64,000 nucleotides of DNA from Virgibacillus litoralis (GCF_017873675.1 NZ_JAGGKK010000001.1:62001-126000), one strand, 5' to 3'. Counted from the stretch's first letter, positions 52,882 to 61,644 are shown. The notes: generated from the sequence alone by a model not told the origin. Numbers and translations are program-made.

Positions 52882-52922
52882 AAAAGGAGCACAAATCGCA
52901 TAGCGTTTCGTACTCCTTTTTT
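52882..52922. terminator. hairpin-terminator in a gene-free gap
   Basis: AAAAGGAG/CTCCTTTT with a 23-nt loop and T7. No gene precedes it in the 560-bp gap 52682-53241, so it may end a small RNA or be a remnant. The gap also holds a CGGGTTCAGT / GGGAGAGAAAA sequence at 52850-52864 whose inverted relative is at about 58041-58069. Confidence 0.6.
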
Positions 52923-53159
52923 TATTGATATGACAACGTTTGTCTATTTTTAAGACCCAGATTAATATAGTAAATAGCAATCTTTTTAACAAACGTACAT
53001 AAATTTATGTACATTGTGCATTTAAGGTGTGAAAACGAGTGTTAAAAGCAATGTTGCTTTAAATGTGGTATGTGATGCTAATAGTGAGTTGTTCTATATT
53101 ATGGAAAGGTTTTCTGGGATTTTATGTTAAAATATGGATAGAAAAACAAAACGAGCTTA

Positions 53160-53186
53160 TTCAACTAACGAAGCAGGTTAGTTGAA
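53160..53186. repeat. hairpin TTCAACTAAC/GTTAGTTGAA
   Basis: A 10-bp stem with a 7-nt loop (GAAGCAG) upstream of the gene at 53242. The same sequence type (TTGTTCAACT ... CGCAG ... TTGAA) follows the GGGTGC hairpins further along the island. Confidence 0.75.
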
Positions 53187-53241
53187 GAAGGTTGAAACTT
53201 TACTACACCTGAATCGTTAAAAATACAGAAGGGGTCAAATA

Positions 53242-53565
53242 ATGAAAAACAATTTAATTGCAACATCAATATTTTCATTAGCCATTGCTATTGTGATAGG
53301 AAGTTGGTTAATTTCGAGTGGTTTAAATAATAGTGAAGCACTTAAAGAAAAAGAAACAGAAGCGATGAAGCAACAACTCTTATTAAGTCAATCTGAATTA
53401 GGAGAATACCTTGGGCTTACAGAAGAGGAAATTCAAATGTTTATCAGTGAAGATATTTCCAAAAGTGTCATTCCATATATAAAAATTGGAAATGAGTTCT
53501 ATTATTCGGCTAAAGCCATTGATGAATGGTTAGTTGAAGCTGGTCCATTAAAGGTTGGACAATAA
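53242..53565 (+). CDS. membrane-anchored protein with excisionase-like HTH domain
   Basis: A 107-residue protein with a membrane helix (residues 5-25) and, after a polar stretch, a compact domain SQSELGEYLGLTEEEIQMFI then PYIKIGNEFYYSAKAIDEWL. The pattern of helix, DNA-recognition helix and the K-I-G-N-E-F-Y-Y-S wing resembles the HTH_17/excisionase domain. An excisionase fold tethered to the membrane is unusual; its orientation relative to the membrane is not clear. AGAAGGGGTCAAATA before ATG 53242. Confidence 0.7.
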   Translation: MKNNLIATSIFSLAIAIVIGSWLISSGLNNSEALKEKETEAMKQQLLLSQSELGEYLGLTEEEIQMFISEDISKSVIPYIKIGNEFYYSAKAIDEWLVEAGPLKVGQ

Positions 53566-53583
53566 CAAAGATATTAAATAAAC

Positions 53584-53614
53584 GGGTGCTTTCCTTCAAT
53601 AAGGAATTGCACCC
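53584..53614. repeat. GGGTGC...GCACCC hairpin, copy 1
   Basis: GGGTGC, TTTCCTT, loop, AAGGAA, GCACCC form a 31-nt hairpin, then TTGTTCCACTTAAG. Copies recur between genes of the 53-58 kb island. Confidence 0.8.
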
Positions 53615-53715
53615 TTGTTCCACTTAAGACGTAGATAATTAATAAATTTCATCAATATAATGTAATTATTTTCCGAGATAAAATGGAATGGGGAAAACTT
53701 GAAAGGATGGTTGTT

Positions 53716-53895
53716 TTGAATAATAAATTACGCAGAGCTTTATTTATTATTGGAACAATTTTAATGCTAATTGGCATAGTATTGGACTTTCTTAAAGATG
53801 CACCAGAATCTTCTCCATACTCAATGCCTTTACTCATAGTTGGAGGTATTTTAGTGACTGCCGCAAGATTTTATAAGTCAAGTAAGAATAAATGA
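53716..53895 (+). CDS. small membrane protein (two helices)
   Basis: A 59-residue protein with two helices (LFIIGTILMLIGIVLDFL and MPLLIVGGILVTAARF) joined by a short DAPESSPYS loop. TTG 53716 is preferred (GAAAGG 9 nt upstream); the longer frame from 53683 is possible. No family recognised. Confidence 0.6.
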   Translation: MNNKLRRALFIIGTILMLIGIVLDFLKDAPESSPYSMPLLIVGGILVTAARFYKSSKNK

Positions 53896-54114
53896 TTGGT
53901 TTTTATGGATTACATATGATATATCACTAACGGATGCAAAAATTGAAGATGCCGTGCGGACCTTAATCAAAGGTTTATTTTTTTGAAGAAAATAAATAGA
54001 ATTTTATGTTAAAATGAATATGGGAGTTATTGTGCTAACGACGCAGTTTAACTTAAGAAGAATTTTGGTTAAAAATAAAATGCCCCTTTATTCTTGAAGC
54101 ATCATAAAAGTGTA

Positions 54115-55118
54115 TTATTTGTCTTTTGCAATTTTCTTTCTATCAGGAGCAAATGGTGGTTGTTCTAACCATTTATTTTTAGTCATCAAATTAAACCACT
54201 CTTTTGTAACCATGAGGTTTTTCAATATGATTTTTTCATAAGTCATTACAAGGTCTGTCCGCATGGCTGATGCTAATCCTGTTCCATGATAAGCTTGTGC
54301 AGCTTGTAATAAGAATCCAATGTGATACAACATTAACTTATCTGAAAAAGGAGAATCCTGAGAATTTGTCACCTCTGATTCCCAAGACATTGGTATTGGT
54401 AAATTATCTTGATGCAATATTTTACCTAATAATTGAATCTGCTGGTCCGATGCTTGCTGTGCTGACATTAAAAATTTTCTAACCTCTTTTGATTGTGCCA
54501 CTTGACTAAAACCAATGGAAAGAGTTTTTTCCATTACCTTCTTTTTCATATTAAATGAAATAGCGATAATTTCGGTTGCAGCTAAAGGACGTTGGTCTCC
54601 AAAAAAACCATCTAAAAACTGTTGACCTGAAACAAATTCAGGGGTTGCTTTAGGATAAAAGTAAGGGTCCCTTTGGAAGTGCCCTTTTTCTAGTAATAAT
54701 TCAATCGTTTGATGGTACATTCTTTTTCCGTCATTATCACAGGAATCATAAAAATTTCGTAAATCTTTTCTTACAGATGAACTAAGCGATGTTGTATGCC
54801 CTAATAAACCATGTAAGGTCATAATGTGTAAATAATGCAAACAGAATATGTCTGAAAATAATCTTTTTGTCCCTGTATTAAGGTCTGAATCGGTAAACCC
54901 AATGGGAATGGGAAATCCTTCGTTTTCAATAAAAGTAGTTATTTGTTTTTTCTGTTTCGCAAATGTTTTTATCGCATCTTCAAAAAGCGTTTTTATCTTT
55001 TCATTTTAATGATGGATAGCATATATTTGTTGATAATATCAACGGCTGTTCCATTTACATATTCCCCCCACAGTGTCCCTATCTCAGCCGATGTGAGCTT
55101 TAATTCCTCTTTATCCAT
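54115..55118 (-). pseudogene. DUF3231 gene broken by a frameshift
   Basis: Two frames together encode a complete DUF3231 protein. The first (MDKEELKLTSAEIGTLWGEY..., from ATG 55118 after AGAGGTGA) stops after about 41 codons at TAA near 54994. Sequence in the next frame continues EKIKTLFEDAIKTFAKQKKQ and TKRLFSDIFCLHYLHIMTLH, ending with the normal QPPFAPDRKKIAKD tail. The switch is at an A-rich run (AAAATGAAAAGATAAAAA, near 55000-55012), so a single missing base is enough. It is a second copy of the family present intact at 13875-14885. Either it is a recent pseudogene or a sequencing error. Confidence 0.8.
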
Positions 55119-55298
55119 AAAATCACCTCTTGTGTATGTTTCTCAAAAAACAACGAAATTATTAGGAGGCTTCTTAAACTATTGGGTGCTTTACTTCAAT
55201 TAGGAAGGCATTTCTTATTGAACTAACAAAACAGTTTTGTAAAAAAATGGAATTAGGCTTATGGCGAAAATAAAAATGTTGTGAATTGGGGGAGTTCA

Positions 55299-55886
55299 AT
55301 GAAACGATTCCTAAATCTAAATACGGTATATATTGCAGCAGCAATAATAGTTCTTGGTGTTGTGCTTGTACCTCTAGCAGTGGAAACATATAATCTTCGG
55401 ACACAAGGGATAAATTACTTTACCACTAACATTGAAGATTATCATAATAATGCACACCCTGTTGAAGGAGAAAATACAATCGAGATTGATTTAAATGATT
55501 TGGAGAGTAACAAAGAAAAAGTGCTTTTTCAGGATGGAGAAAACCAAATTTATATGTTTAAAGTAATCGCTCATAATTCAAATGAATATGAAATGTTCTT
55601 TAGGTCAAGTGGAAGTTATAGTTTAGGTGGTGCAACACTAGTATCGGGTGTGGAACTCCAACATAATAATGATGATTTAATTAGTAAATTTCAGGCGAAA
55701 GCAAAAGCAACGTATAGAGGTGATACTTATCAATTAAGTCCTTCTGAAGATACAAGTGATGTAGAAGAGTTTGGATTTTATTTAGATTTACCAGACAATA
55801 TAAATCCTGATTTTGAAGAAGAAGGAATGATTGATGTGACAGTTACAAACTTATATGTAAATTTTTGGGCAGAGAAATCATCTTGA
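55299..55886 (+). CDS. hypothetical membrane-anchored protein
   Basis: A 195-residue protein with a single N-terminal helix (YIAAAIIVLGVVLVPLAVET) and an outside domain rich in Asp, Asn and beta-like segments (GATLVSGVELQHNNDDL). No family recognised. ATG 55299 has GGGGGAG 4 nt upstream; the frame from 55281 is longer but without a ribosome site. Confidence 0.65.
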   Translation: MKRFLNLNTVYIAAAIIVLGVVLVPLAVETYNLRTQGINYFTTNIEDYHNNAHPVEGENTIEIDLNDLESNKEKVLFQDGENQIYMFKVIAHNSNEYEMFFRSSGSYSLGGATLVSGVELQHNNDDLISKFQAKAKATYRGDTYQLSPSEDTSDVEEFGFYLDLPDNINPDFEEEGMIDVTVTNLYVNFWAEKSS

Positions 55887-55959
55887 TCTAAAGGGTGGCT
55901 TTATTTCTATAAGCCCTTTGGTGCTGTTGTGGAGCCAAAGGGGCGGTTAAGGGGAGACG

Positions 55960-56259
55960 ATGAGAGTAATTTTAGAGCTACTACGTATTATTTTTATATT
56001 TATGCTATTAGGTGGACTGGTTTGGTTAGTAATAGGAAATATCTATACAATAAACGAAGTTACAGAGAGTTATCAGTGGATTGCAGCACTTGGAATTTAT
56101 GTTTCACTGTTTGTATTGTATAGGAATAGATTCCAATTTTCAGGTTGGTATAAAGGAAAAGGACGAAAAAAACTATCTCAACCAACAACATTACTTTTAA
56201 TGTGTTGTTCAATCTTTATGCTGACTTTACCCATTATCTTAGGATTAATAATTAGCTGA
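55960..56259 (+). CDS. small membrane protein
   Basis: A 99-residue protein with three predicted helices and a basic loop (GKGRKKLSQP) between helices 2 and 3. Not recognised. AAGGGGAGACG precedes ATG 55960. Confidence 0.65.
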   Translation: MRVILELLRIIFIFMLLGGLVWLVIGNIYTINEVTESYQWIAALGIYVSLFVLYRNRFQFSGWYKGKGRKKLSQPTTLLLMCCSIFMLTLPIILGLIIS

Positions 56260-56295
56260 CGCTGAAACATTGTGAAAATATGTACTTAACCTAAC

Positions 56296-56328
56296 GGGTG
56301 CTTTCCTTGAATAAGGAGTTGTTCTCCT
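56296..56328. repeat. GGGTGC hairpin, copy 2 (diverged)
   Basis: GGGTGCTTTCCTTGAATAAG followed by a changed right arm, then TTGTTCAACTATA...CAGGTTACTTGAACAAG, whose outer TTGTTCAA/TTGAACAA pair. Confidence 0.75.
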
Positions 56329-56403
56329 TGTTCAACTATAGAGGCAGGTTACTTGAACAAGAAATTAGCAATAGTAGTAAATTGGTTAAATGGGGGTTTT
56401 TAA

Positions 56404-56637
56404 TTGTTGAATTTTTTGCTAATTATTTTTGCAATAACAGTTGTTTCTCTTGGAGGGTATGGGTTGATTACCGAGGATTTTAAGTTTCAGCCATATAATT
56501 TGTTGTTTTTGGGTTTAGTGACGTTGGTATTAGGAATAAAAGCATTTCTACAGGGTTATAAAGTATTGGGCTGGCTAAGTATAGTTGCATTTATATTTGT
56601 TTTATTTGTATCAATCAGAAGTATCTTATTTTATTAA
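56404..56637 (+). CDS. DUF3953 (YczI-like) membrane protein
   Basis: A 77-residue protein with three short helices. The GGYGLITEDFKFQPYNLLFL and FLQGYKVLGWLSIVAFIFVL segments match the YczI/DUF3953 pattern known from Bacillus. Function unknown. Start TTG 56404 (or 56401), GGGGG 7 nt upstream. Confidence 0.7.
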   Translation: MLNFLLIIFAITVVSLGGYGLITEDFKFQPYNLLFLGLVTLVLGIKAFLQGYKVLGWLSIVAFIFVLFVSIRSILFY

Positions 56638-56638
56638 A

Positions 56639-56669
56639 GGGTGCTTTCCTACAAGAAGGAATTGCATCC
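56639..56669. repeat. GGGTGC hairpin, copy 3
   Basis: GGGTGCTTTCCTACAAGAAGGAA followed by TTGCATCC; the C-to-T in the right arm leaves a G-T pair. TTGTTCCACTAAAG follows. It starts directly after the DUF3953 stop. Confidence 0.75.
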
Positions 56670-56718
56670 TTGTTCCACTAAAGCAGCAGTAGAGTTTAAT
56701 AAGGAAGAGGGAATAAAG

Positions 56719-57213
56719 TTGAAGAAAGTAATAATATTTATAATCTTTTCTACTATACTTGGGATAATATTTTATAAATCAATGTATCCAACTCAAACAA
56801 GTGAGGTATATTCAGGAGAGAGCAAAACTTGGAAGGTTGTAGATGTTAAAATTAGTGCTAACGAGCGTTTAAATATTGGTAAAGGCAAGCTTTATATGAA
56901 AGGGGAGACAGAGTTTTTTGCAGATTACTTTAAATTATCTTTTCATGTAGTTCTAAAAAATGAGGAGGAACGTGGAAGTAGATTGCATGAATATGAATTG
57001 ATGTCTGATAATCTTCCAACCTTGTGGGATGATGATGTATTGGATATAGCCGAAATGGATACAGGGGGGTCATCGCCAATATATTTAACAAAGTTTGGGA
57101 AACCAGTAGCCATGAACAATATTAAACAAGTGTATATTATTGTTCAATGGAAAGGTAAAAATGATAATGAGTTAAAAGAGGAAAAAATCATTCTTACTCC
57201 AACGGACATATAA
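56719..57213 (+). CDS. hypothetical membrane-anchored protein
   Basis: A 164-residue protein with an N-terminal helix (KKVIIFIIFSTILGIIFYKS) and an outside domain (SGESKTWKVVDVKISANERL...). Not recognised; it may be related in plan to the one at 55299. TTG 56719 has AGAGGG 7 nt upstream; the longer frame from 56641 reads through the repeat. Confidence 0.6.
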   Translation: MKKVIIFIIFSTILGIIFYKSMYPTQTSEVYSGESKTWKVVDVKISANERLNIGKGKLYMKGETEFFADYFKLSFHVVLKNEEERGSRLHEYELMSDNLPTLWDDDVLDIAEMDTGGSSPIYLTKFGKPVAMNNIKQVYIIVQWKGKNDNELKEEKIILTPTDI

Positions 57214-57230
57214 TTATCTGTTTCACTATC

Positions 57231-57261
57231 GGGTGCTTTCCTTGAATAAGGGATTGCACCC
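57231..57261. repeat. GGGTGC...GCACCC hairpin, copy 4
   Basis: GGGTGCTTTCCTTGAATAAG with GGATTGCACCC, then TTGTTCAACTATATACGCAG. Closest match to copy 1. Confidence 0.8.
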
Positions 57262-57369
57262 TTGTTCAACTATATACGCAGTTTAGTGAAAGAAGAAAAG
57301 TTACTATTTATGGGGCATTAGTTGTATTCTTTAAAATTTAGATGTGCGCTAGTTTGACGGGGAGGTAAA

Positions 57370-57582
57370 ATGAGGAAATTCATAGAAAAAATTATTTATT
57401 TTGTGTTCACAATTTTAATTTTTATGGTGTTATGGAAAGTTACAGGTGAAGTTTGGGAAGAATTTGTTCCTTTGAATTATAAAACAAATTTAATAGGACT
57501 TATTTTTGTATCACCTATAATAATTATACTTTCATTTGTCTTATCCAGTTTGACTTTTCATTTTATTAGGAAATCTGATTAA
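57370..57582 (+). CDS. small membrane protein
   Basis: A 70-residue protein with two helices (IIYFVFTILIFMVLWKV and IGLIFVSPIIIILSFVLS) and a basic end. Not recognised. GGGGAGGTAAA precedes ATG 57370. Confidence 0.65.
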   Translation: MRKFIEKIIYFVFTILIFMVLWKVTGEVWEEFVPLNYKTNLIGLIFVSPIIIILSFVLSSLTFHFIRKSD

Positions 57583-57690
57583 AGGTTTGTTATTGCATTA
57601 ACGGGTGCAAAAGTGAAACAAGGGGTTGTCGATGAGGCAGTTCCTAATGATTTAGAAATAAAATGGCTAATAAAAGCATAGGAGGTAGAA

Positions 57691-57879
57691 ATGAAAAGAA
57701 AGAGAAGTTGGTCACAAGGTGTTTTGGTAGGACTCATTACTGGTCTATTTGCTTTTGCAGCAAGCATGTTCGTTCCAAATTCTAGTTATAGGGAAATTAT
57801 AATTGCCTTAATTGCTGCTTTAGGTGCTTATATCGGCGCAAAATTAGCTGACAAATTCACCCGCAATGATAATGAATAA
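57691..57879 (+). CDS. small membrane protein
   Basis: A 62-residue protein with basic start (MKRKRSWSQG), two helices and a polar tail. Not recognised. GGAGGTAGAA precedes ATG 57691. It ends the island before a terminator. Confidence 0.65.
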   Translation: MKRKRSWSQGVLVGLITGLFAFAASMFVPNSSYREIIIALIAALGAYIGAKLADKFTRNDNE

Positions 57880-57939
57880 AAACTAGAAGTTTAACTATAG
57901 GGTGCGTTAGTTGAATAAGAAAATTAAATATTACGTTAT

Positions 57940-57972
57940 AAAACGCTCAGATTATTTTCTGAGCGTTTTAGT
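57940..57972 (+). terminator. terminator at the end of the small-protein island
   Basis: AAAACGCTCAG / CTGAGCGTTTT stem, 8-nt loop, then AGTTT. Confidence 0.85.
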
Positions 57973-58124
57973 TTGCTATTTATACTGTTAAATACGGTTC
58001 GAATTGTATGCTAATTTATATGTTATTTCTATTGTTATTAGCATTTTTCTCTCCCAAAACTGAACCCGTTACACTAAAGATACTACCCTGCTCTCAAGCT
58101 AACTTATTTTTTTATAAATATTGT

Positions 58125-58991
58125 CTATTTTGCTTTTTGCATATCCATCCGGTTATTTTTCAAGAACATATAGAACGATGAACCAAAGATGATGATATAG
58201 CCAATGACACTGAGGATCGTTGGAATTTGTCCAAATAGAACAATGCTTAACAGTGCCGAATATACGACCGTCGAATAAAAGAAAATCGATATTTCATTGG
58301 CTGGTGCAAACTTATAAGCAAGCGTCACTCCAAATTGGCCGACAGTGGCACAACACCCAGCCAGGATCAGGAATGCCCACTGTTTTATACTCATCGGTTC
58401 ATAAAAAAGAATTGTGAACGGCAGCAGCGCCACTGTTGCGAACAAAGAAAAGTAAAAAACGACGGTATAATATTTTTCTTTATTTCCCAATACCCGAAGA
58501 AAAGTGTAAGCACCAGCTGCAAACACTGCACCCAGTACACCGATAATGTACGGGAAAATCTCTACGGAAAATTCGGGCTGAATGATGAATAATGCGCCAA
58601 TAAACGCTACAATTACGGCAAAGACCTGAAACCGGCGAGCAATTTCTTTCAGAAAAACCGCCGAGAATATAATAAGAATGAACGGACTGAGTTTATTCAG
58701 CATCTCAGCATCAGATAAAACCAAACGATCAATGGCATAAAAGTTCAATACAATTCCAACCGTCCCAAGTGCAGAACGGGAAAGCAGGAGCTTCTGATGC
58801 TCTTTTTTTCCGAACAATCTTTCTTTATGATATATTACGATGCCTAATGTAATAATAGCAGCTACAATATTGCGAAAAAATGCTTTCTGAACTGTTGGTA
58901 AATCACCAGAAAGCTTCACAAAAGCCCCCATAAGTGAAAAACCTAAAGCAGATACTAATAATAAAATAATGCCTTTGTTGCGATCAGACAT
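58125..58991 (-). CDS. EamA/DMT-family transporter
   Basis: A 288-residue transporter with ten predicted helices in two EamA repeats (the first from LLLVSALGFSLMGAFVKLSG, the second from IGVLGAVFAAGAYTFLRVLG). DMT exporters carry amino acids or other metabolites; the substrate is unknown. ATG 58991 has GGAGG at 8 nt; the frame starting at 59006 overlaps it. Confidence 0.87.
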   Translation of the reverse strand: MSDRNKGIILLLVSALGFSLMGAFVKLSGDLPTVQKAFFRNIVAAIITLGIVIYHKERLFGKKEHQKLLLSRSALGTVGIVLNFYAIDRLVLSDAEMLNKLSPFILIIFSAVFLKEIARRFQVFAVIVAFIGALFIIQPEFSVEIFPYIIGVLGAVFAAGAYTFLRVLGNKEKYYTVVFYFSLFATVALLPFTILFYEPMSIKQWAFLILAGCCATVGQFGVTLAYKFAPANEISIFFYSTVVYSALLSIVLFGQIPTILSVIGYIIIFGSSFYMFLKNNRMDMQKAK

Positions 58992-59237
58992 CAGTTGTTC
59001 CTCCAATTGCTAATTTCTTAATCACTTGAACTATGCTATTACAAAACCGGAAGAATGGAAAGAAATTTGTTTAATGATGAAGGAAAGGCTCTTTGTTGAG
59101 GCTGTTATTACTGGATTGTGCTCAGGGCAGATGTTTTTTCACAGAGAGGTTATTACAGGGTTAAAATTTTATAGTTTTCTACACGGCAAAAAGCTACGAA
59201 TCCTTGAATTACCTGAATTCACAGCTTAGTAACTTTG

Positions 59238-59280
59238 ATGATTCCGATTGGGCTCGAACCAACGACCTCATGCCTGTCAA
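59238..59280 (-). repeat. 43-bp duplicate of tRNA-Val 3' end (candidate att site)
   Basis: Identical to 61786-61828, the 3' 42 nt of the tRNA-Val gene plus one flanking base, in the same orientation. It ends at the anticodon loop, after which the sequence is unrelated. In the 455-bp gap 59007-59461 it is the only clear feature; a short frame at 59026-59229 has no ribosome site. Confidence 0.9.
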
Positions 59281-59430
59281 AATTGGCATAATTTCTTTTC
59301 CAGGGGGGTTCGCTGTTATATAATAATTCCTTTTTATGGCATTAGAAAAGTAATGTGCTCCACTTCATAACCTTTACCCTTCCTCACAATCATAAACATA
59401 AATTCAGATACAAATCTAGATTTTTATATA

Positions 59431-59457
59431 AAAGCAACCTCGATTAAAGGTTGCTTT
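59431..59457 (-). terminator. terminator after lipoprotein gene
   Basis: AAAGCAACC / GGTTGCTTT stem with a 9-nt loop; leftward it is followed by TTATATAAAAA. Confidence 0.85.
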
Positions 59458-59461
59458 CCAA

Positions 59462-59902
59462 TCAATTATTGTTTAGCTTTTCAATTAAATCTTTATTAAC
59501 CACAATTTTCATTGCAGGTGGTTCCTCGCCATTTTCGTTCTCTACAAGGTGTGAAAATTTCGCCTCCTTATGTTTGTAAAGAAAAACTATATCTTTGATC
59601 TCCACTTTATCTAAATGATACCTTGCTGCGTCTACTACTGCCATAAATCTTGGGTCTGGGCCCTGAACCAATTCTTTCAGCATTTCAGGTTTCTTTTTAA
59701 GATAAGTTTTGATGTCTTTTGGAAGATTCTCATATATACCAACATGATGGCCTATTCCATCTTCCAGTATTTTTTTCACTTCGGCTTGTTTTTCGTCCTC
59801 GTCTATATTTGTGTGCTGATTTTGTGTGCTTCCTGCGCTACAACCTACAAGAGAAATACCAAAAAAGACTAATACGAGTACTATCAATACTTTTCTCGCC
59901 AT
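59462..59902 (-). CDS. hypothetical lipoprotein
   Basis: A 146-residue protein with a lipoprotein signal (MARKVLIVLVLVFFGISLVG then Cys21, lipobox LVGC) and a charged outside domain (YENLPKDIKTYLKKKPEMLK). No family recognised. Start ATG 59902 follows GGGGTGG. It follows the ECF sigma/anti-sigma pair by about 130 bp, and all three lie between the two tRNA-Val repeats, so it may be under the same sigma factor. Confidence 0.75.
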   Translation of the reverse strand: MARKVLIVLVLVFFGISLVGCSAGSTQNQHTNIDEDEKQAEVKKILEDGIGHHVGIYENLPKDIKTYLKKKPEMLKELVQGPDPRFMAVVDAARYHLDKVEIKDIVFLYKHKEAKFSHLVENENGEEPPAMKIVVNKDLIEKLNNN

Positions 59903-60029
59903 ACTAACCACCCCTTTTGATTTTACAATTTATAGCTTAACTTGAGCCCATTATTTAAATAGGAAGGCGTTATATTCATTTAGTATTTTTTCTTAATATG
60001 TTTTCGATACAAGAGATTTTTTCTTTTTC

Positions 60030-61004
60030 TTATTGATTCATAGCGTGTTTTAATTCATCTACAAATTTTGCACCTTTAATGTATTTCCTGTATGCCTTCT
60101 CCCAATCCTTAACACCAATTTCCTTTGCTTTTTTAAAATAGGATTTCGCTTCATTAATCCAATCATACAAATCTTCGTATTCTTGCAATTGACCTTCTAC
60201 GGAGTTTAGCCGTTTTAGTTTACTATTTATATCTGTTTCCACTGCATCCCAACCCTGAACGCTTTGTGTGTTTGGATCGTCATTTTTTAAAAAGTTCTCC
60301 ATAATGGTACGATCTTTTTCCGTAATAGTCATCTTTTCATCATCAACTCTATGTTCACCTTGTAAATTAGTATGATTTGATATCTCCTTTAACAGCAGTG
60401 TTCTAAAATATGCTAGTGCTATTGTTCCTGTTGCTTTTGGTGGTTTGTCATTAAAATATATTCTTGATTCAATTGCTTTGTTATCTTTATTCAAGACATA
60501 TCCACTCTTATAAACAATCAACTTGTCAAAGTTTGAGTAGTTACCAACTAATTCTTTTTTCCGTTCTCCCGTAATTCTATTATCTTTAGGAAGTTCAAAA
60601 TCTGATAGTGTTTTCGTTATAGCTTTCAATCTAGGGCTAACCTGTTCTTTTTCCTCTTTTAGTTTGTCCTGGTCTTTATCTTCTTCTGATTTATCCATCT
60701 CTGGCTGTTCTGCTGGTAATTCTGTGTCTGGATCATCAACAGAATTTTTGTTATCTTCTGTTTGACTAAAATCAAAGCTCTTTACCGTTAATAGCAAAAA
60801 GGAAAATAATATTGCAGCTGTAGTTACGGCAACTGGTATCTTTGTTTTTTTAATAAAACCTTTGAGACCCTTCCATTCCACCTTTTTCTTTTCTCGCCTA
60901 ACCTCTGCTTGTAAAACATGTTTAATTTTCTCTTTTGTATCTTGATTTAATTGGTGATCTTTAGGGAAAGAATTTAATCGCTGTGATAATTTATTATTAT
61001 TCAT
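60030..61004 (-). CDS. anti-sigma factor-like membrane protein
   Basis: A 324-residue protein. Residues 1-50 are cytoplasmic and basic, a membrane helix runs at about 57-73 (VAVTTAAILFSFLLLTVKSF), then an acidic, low-complexity stretch (about 75-125) and an outside helical domain to the end. The plan matches RsiX/RsiW-type anti-sigma proteins. It overlaps the end of the ECF sigma gene by 8 nt, which supports binding of that sigma factor. No zinc-binding HCC motif is visible. Confidence 0.75.
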   Translation of the reverse strand: MNNNKLSQRLNSFPKDHQLNQDTKEKIKHVLQAEVRREKKKVEWKGLKGFIKKTKIPVAVTTAAILFSFLLLTVKSFDFSQTEDNKNSVDDPDTELPAEQPEMDKSEEDKDQDKLKEEKEQVSPRLKAITKTLSDFELPKDNRITGERKKELVGNYSNFDKLIVYKSGYVLNKDNKAIESRIYFNDKPPKATGTIALAYFRTLLLKEISNHTNLQGEHRVDDEKMTITEKDRTIMENFLKNDDPNTQSVQGWDAVETDINSKLKRLNSVEGQLQEYEDLYDWINEAKSYFKKAKEIGVKDWEKAYRKYIKGAKFVDELKHAMNQ

Positions 61005-61506
61005 CAGGTAGCCCTCCTAATTTTTTCTCAAGAGCTTTTAATGCTCGGTGGTATGTAACCTTCACCTTATTTTCACTCCAATGTAGGACTGCTGCTGTTT
61101 CTTTTATGTTAAGCTCTTTTATCCCTCTTAATATTAGAACATCACGATGACTTTGCTTTAATGTTTTGATAATCCGATACAATTCTCGATTGGTTTCGTT
61201 TAATTGATAAATCTCTTCAGGTGATTGGGTACCCTTTTGTTCCTTATAACTCCCTACTTTTTCAATTTTATTTTTCTCTCTTTTCCATTTTCTTATCTCA
61301 TCAATTGCAACATTTCGTGCAATACTAAAAAGCCATGTTTTAGGTCGGGACAATTCATTAAACGTATCAATTCGATTCAACGCTTTAATAAACACTTCCT
61401 GAACCATGTCATCCACCTCAACGCAACCTGTATAGTAGATCAGAAAATTCAAAATGTCATCACTATATTCATGAAACCATCTTGTTATCACTTCTTTTTC
61501 TGCCAA
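60997..61506 (-). CDS. ECF-type RNA polymerase sigma factor
   Basis: A 169-residue sigma-70 family ECF factor. Region 2 is DDMVQEVFIKALNRIDTF...SRPKTWLFSIARNVAIDEIR; region 4 is SHRDVLILRGIKELNIKETA...SENKVKVTYHRALKALEKKL. It is closest in appearance to SigX-type factors. TTG 61506 is preceded by GGGGGGAG. A TGTAAT-N17-CGTC promoter upstream fits ECF autoregulation. Confidence 0.9.
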   Translation of the reverse strand: MAEKEVITRWFHEYSDDILNFLIYYTGCVEVDDMVQEVFIKALNRIDTFNELSRPKTWLFSIARNVAIDEIRKWKREKNKIEKVGSYKEQKGTQSPEEIYQLNETNRELYRIIKTLKQSHRDVLILRGIKELNIKETAAVLHWSENKVKVTYHRALKALEKKLGGLPDE

Positions 61507-61543
61507 GCTTTTCTCCCCCCGATTTGCTTCTCCTCATATATAA

Positions 61544-61570
61544 GACGAAATTTTTTATATACAAATTACA
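61544..61570 (-). promoter_or_regulatory. ECF-type autoregulatory promoter
   Basis: Read leftward, TGTAAT (61570-61565), 17 bp, CGTC (61547-61544), like the B. subtilis SigX/SigW promoters, 38 bp before the sigma gene. Confidence 0.7.
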
Positions 61571-61644
61571 TTTCTAGGAATTTTTCAATAAAAGTAATCA
61601 TCTATGCGTGGAGAATATATTAAAAGATAGAATTAGACATAAGT

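Noticed and set aside
59026-59229. 67-codon frame left of the tRNA fragment
   Set aside because: No ribosome site and no family; might be a gene remnant, but evidence is insufficient.
59238-59280. Second tRNA-Val gene
   Set aside because: Only the 3' part up to the anticodon loop is present; the D arm and 5' acceptor strand are missing.
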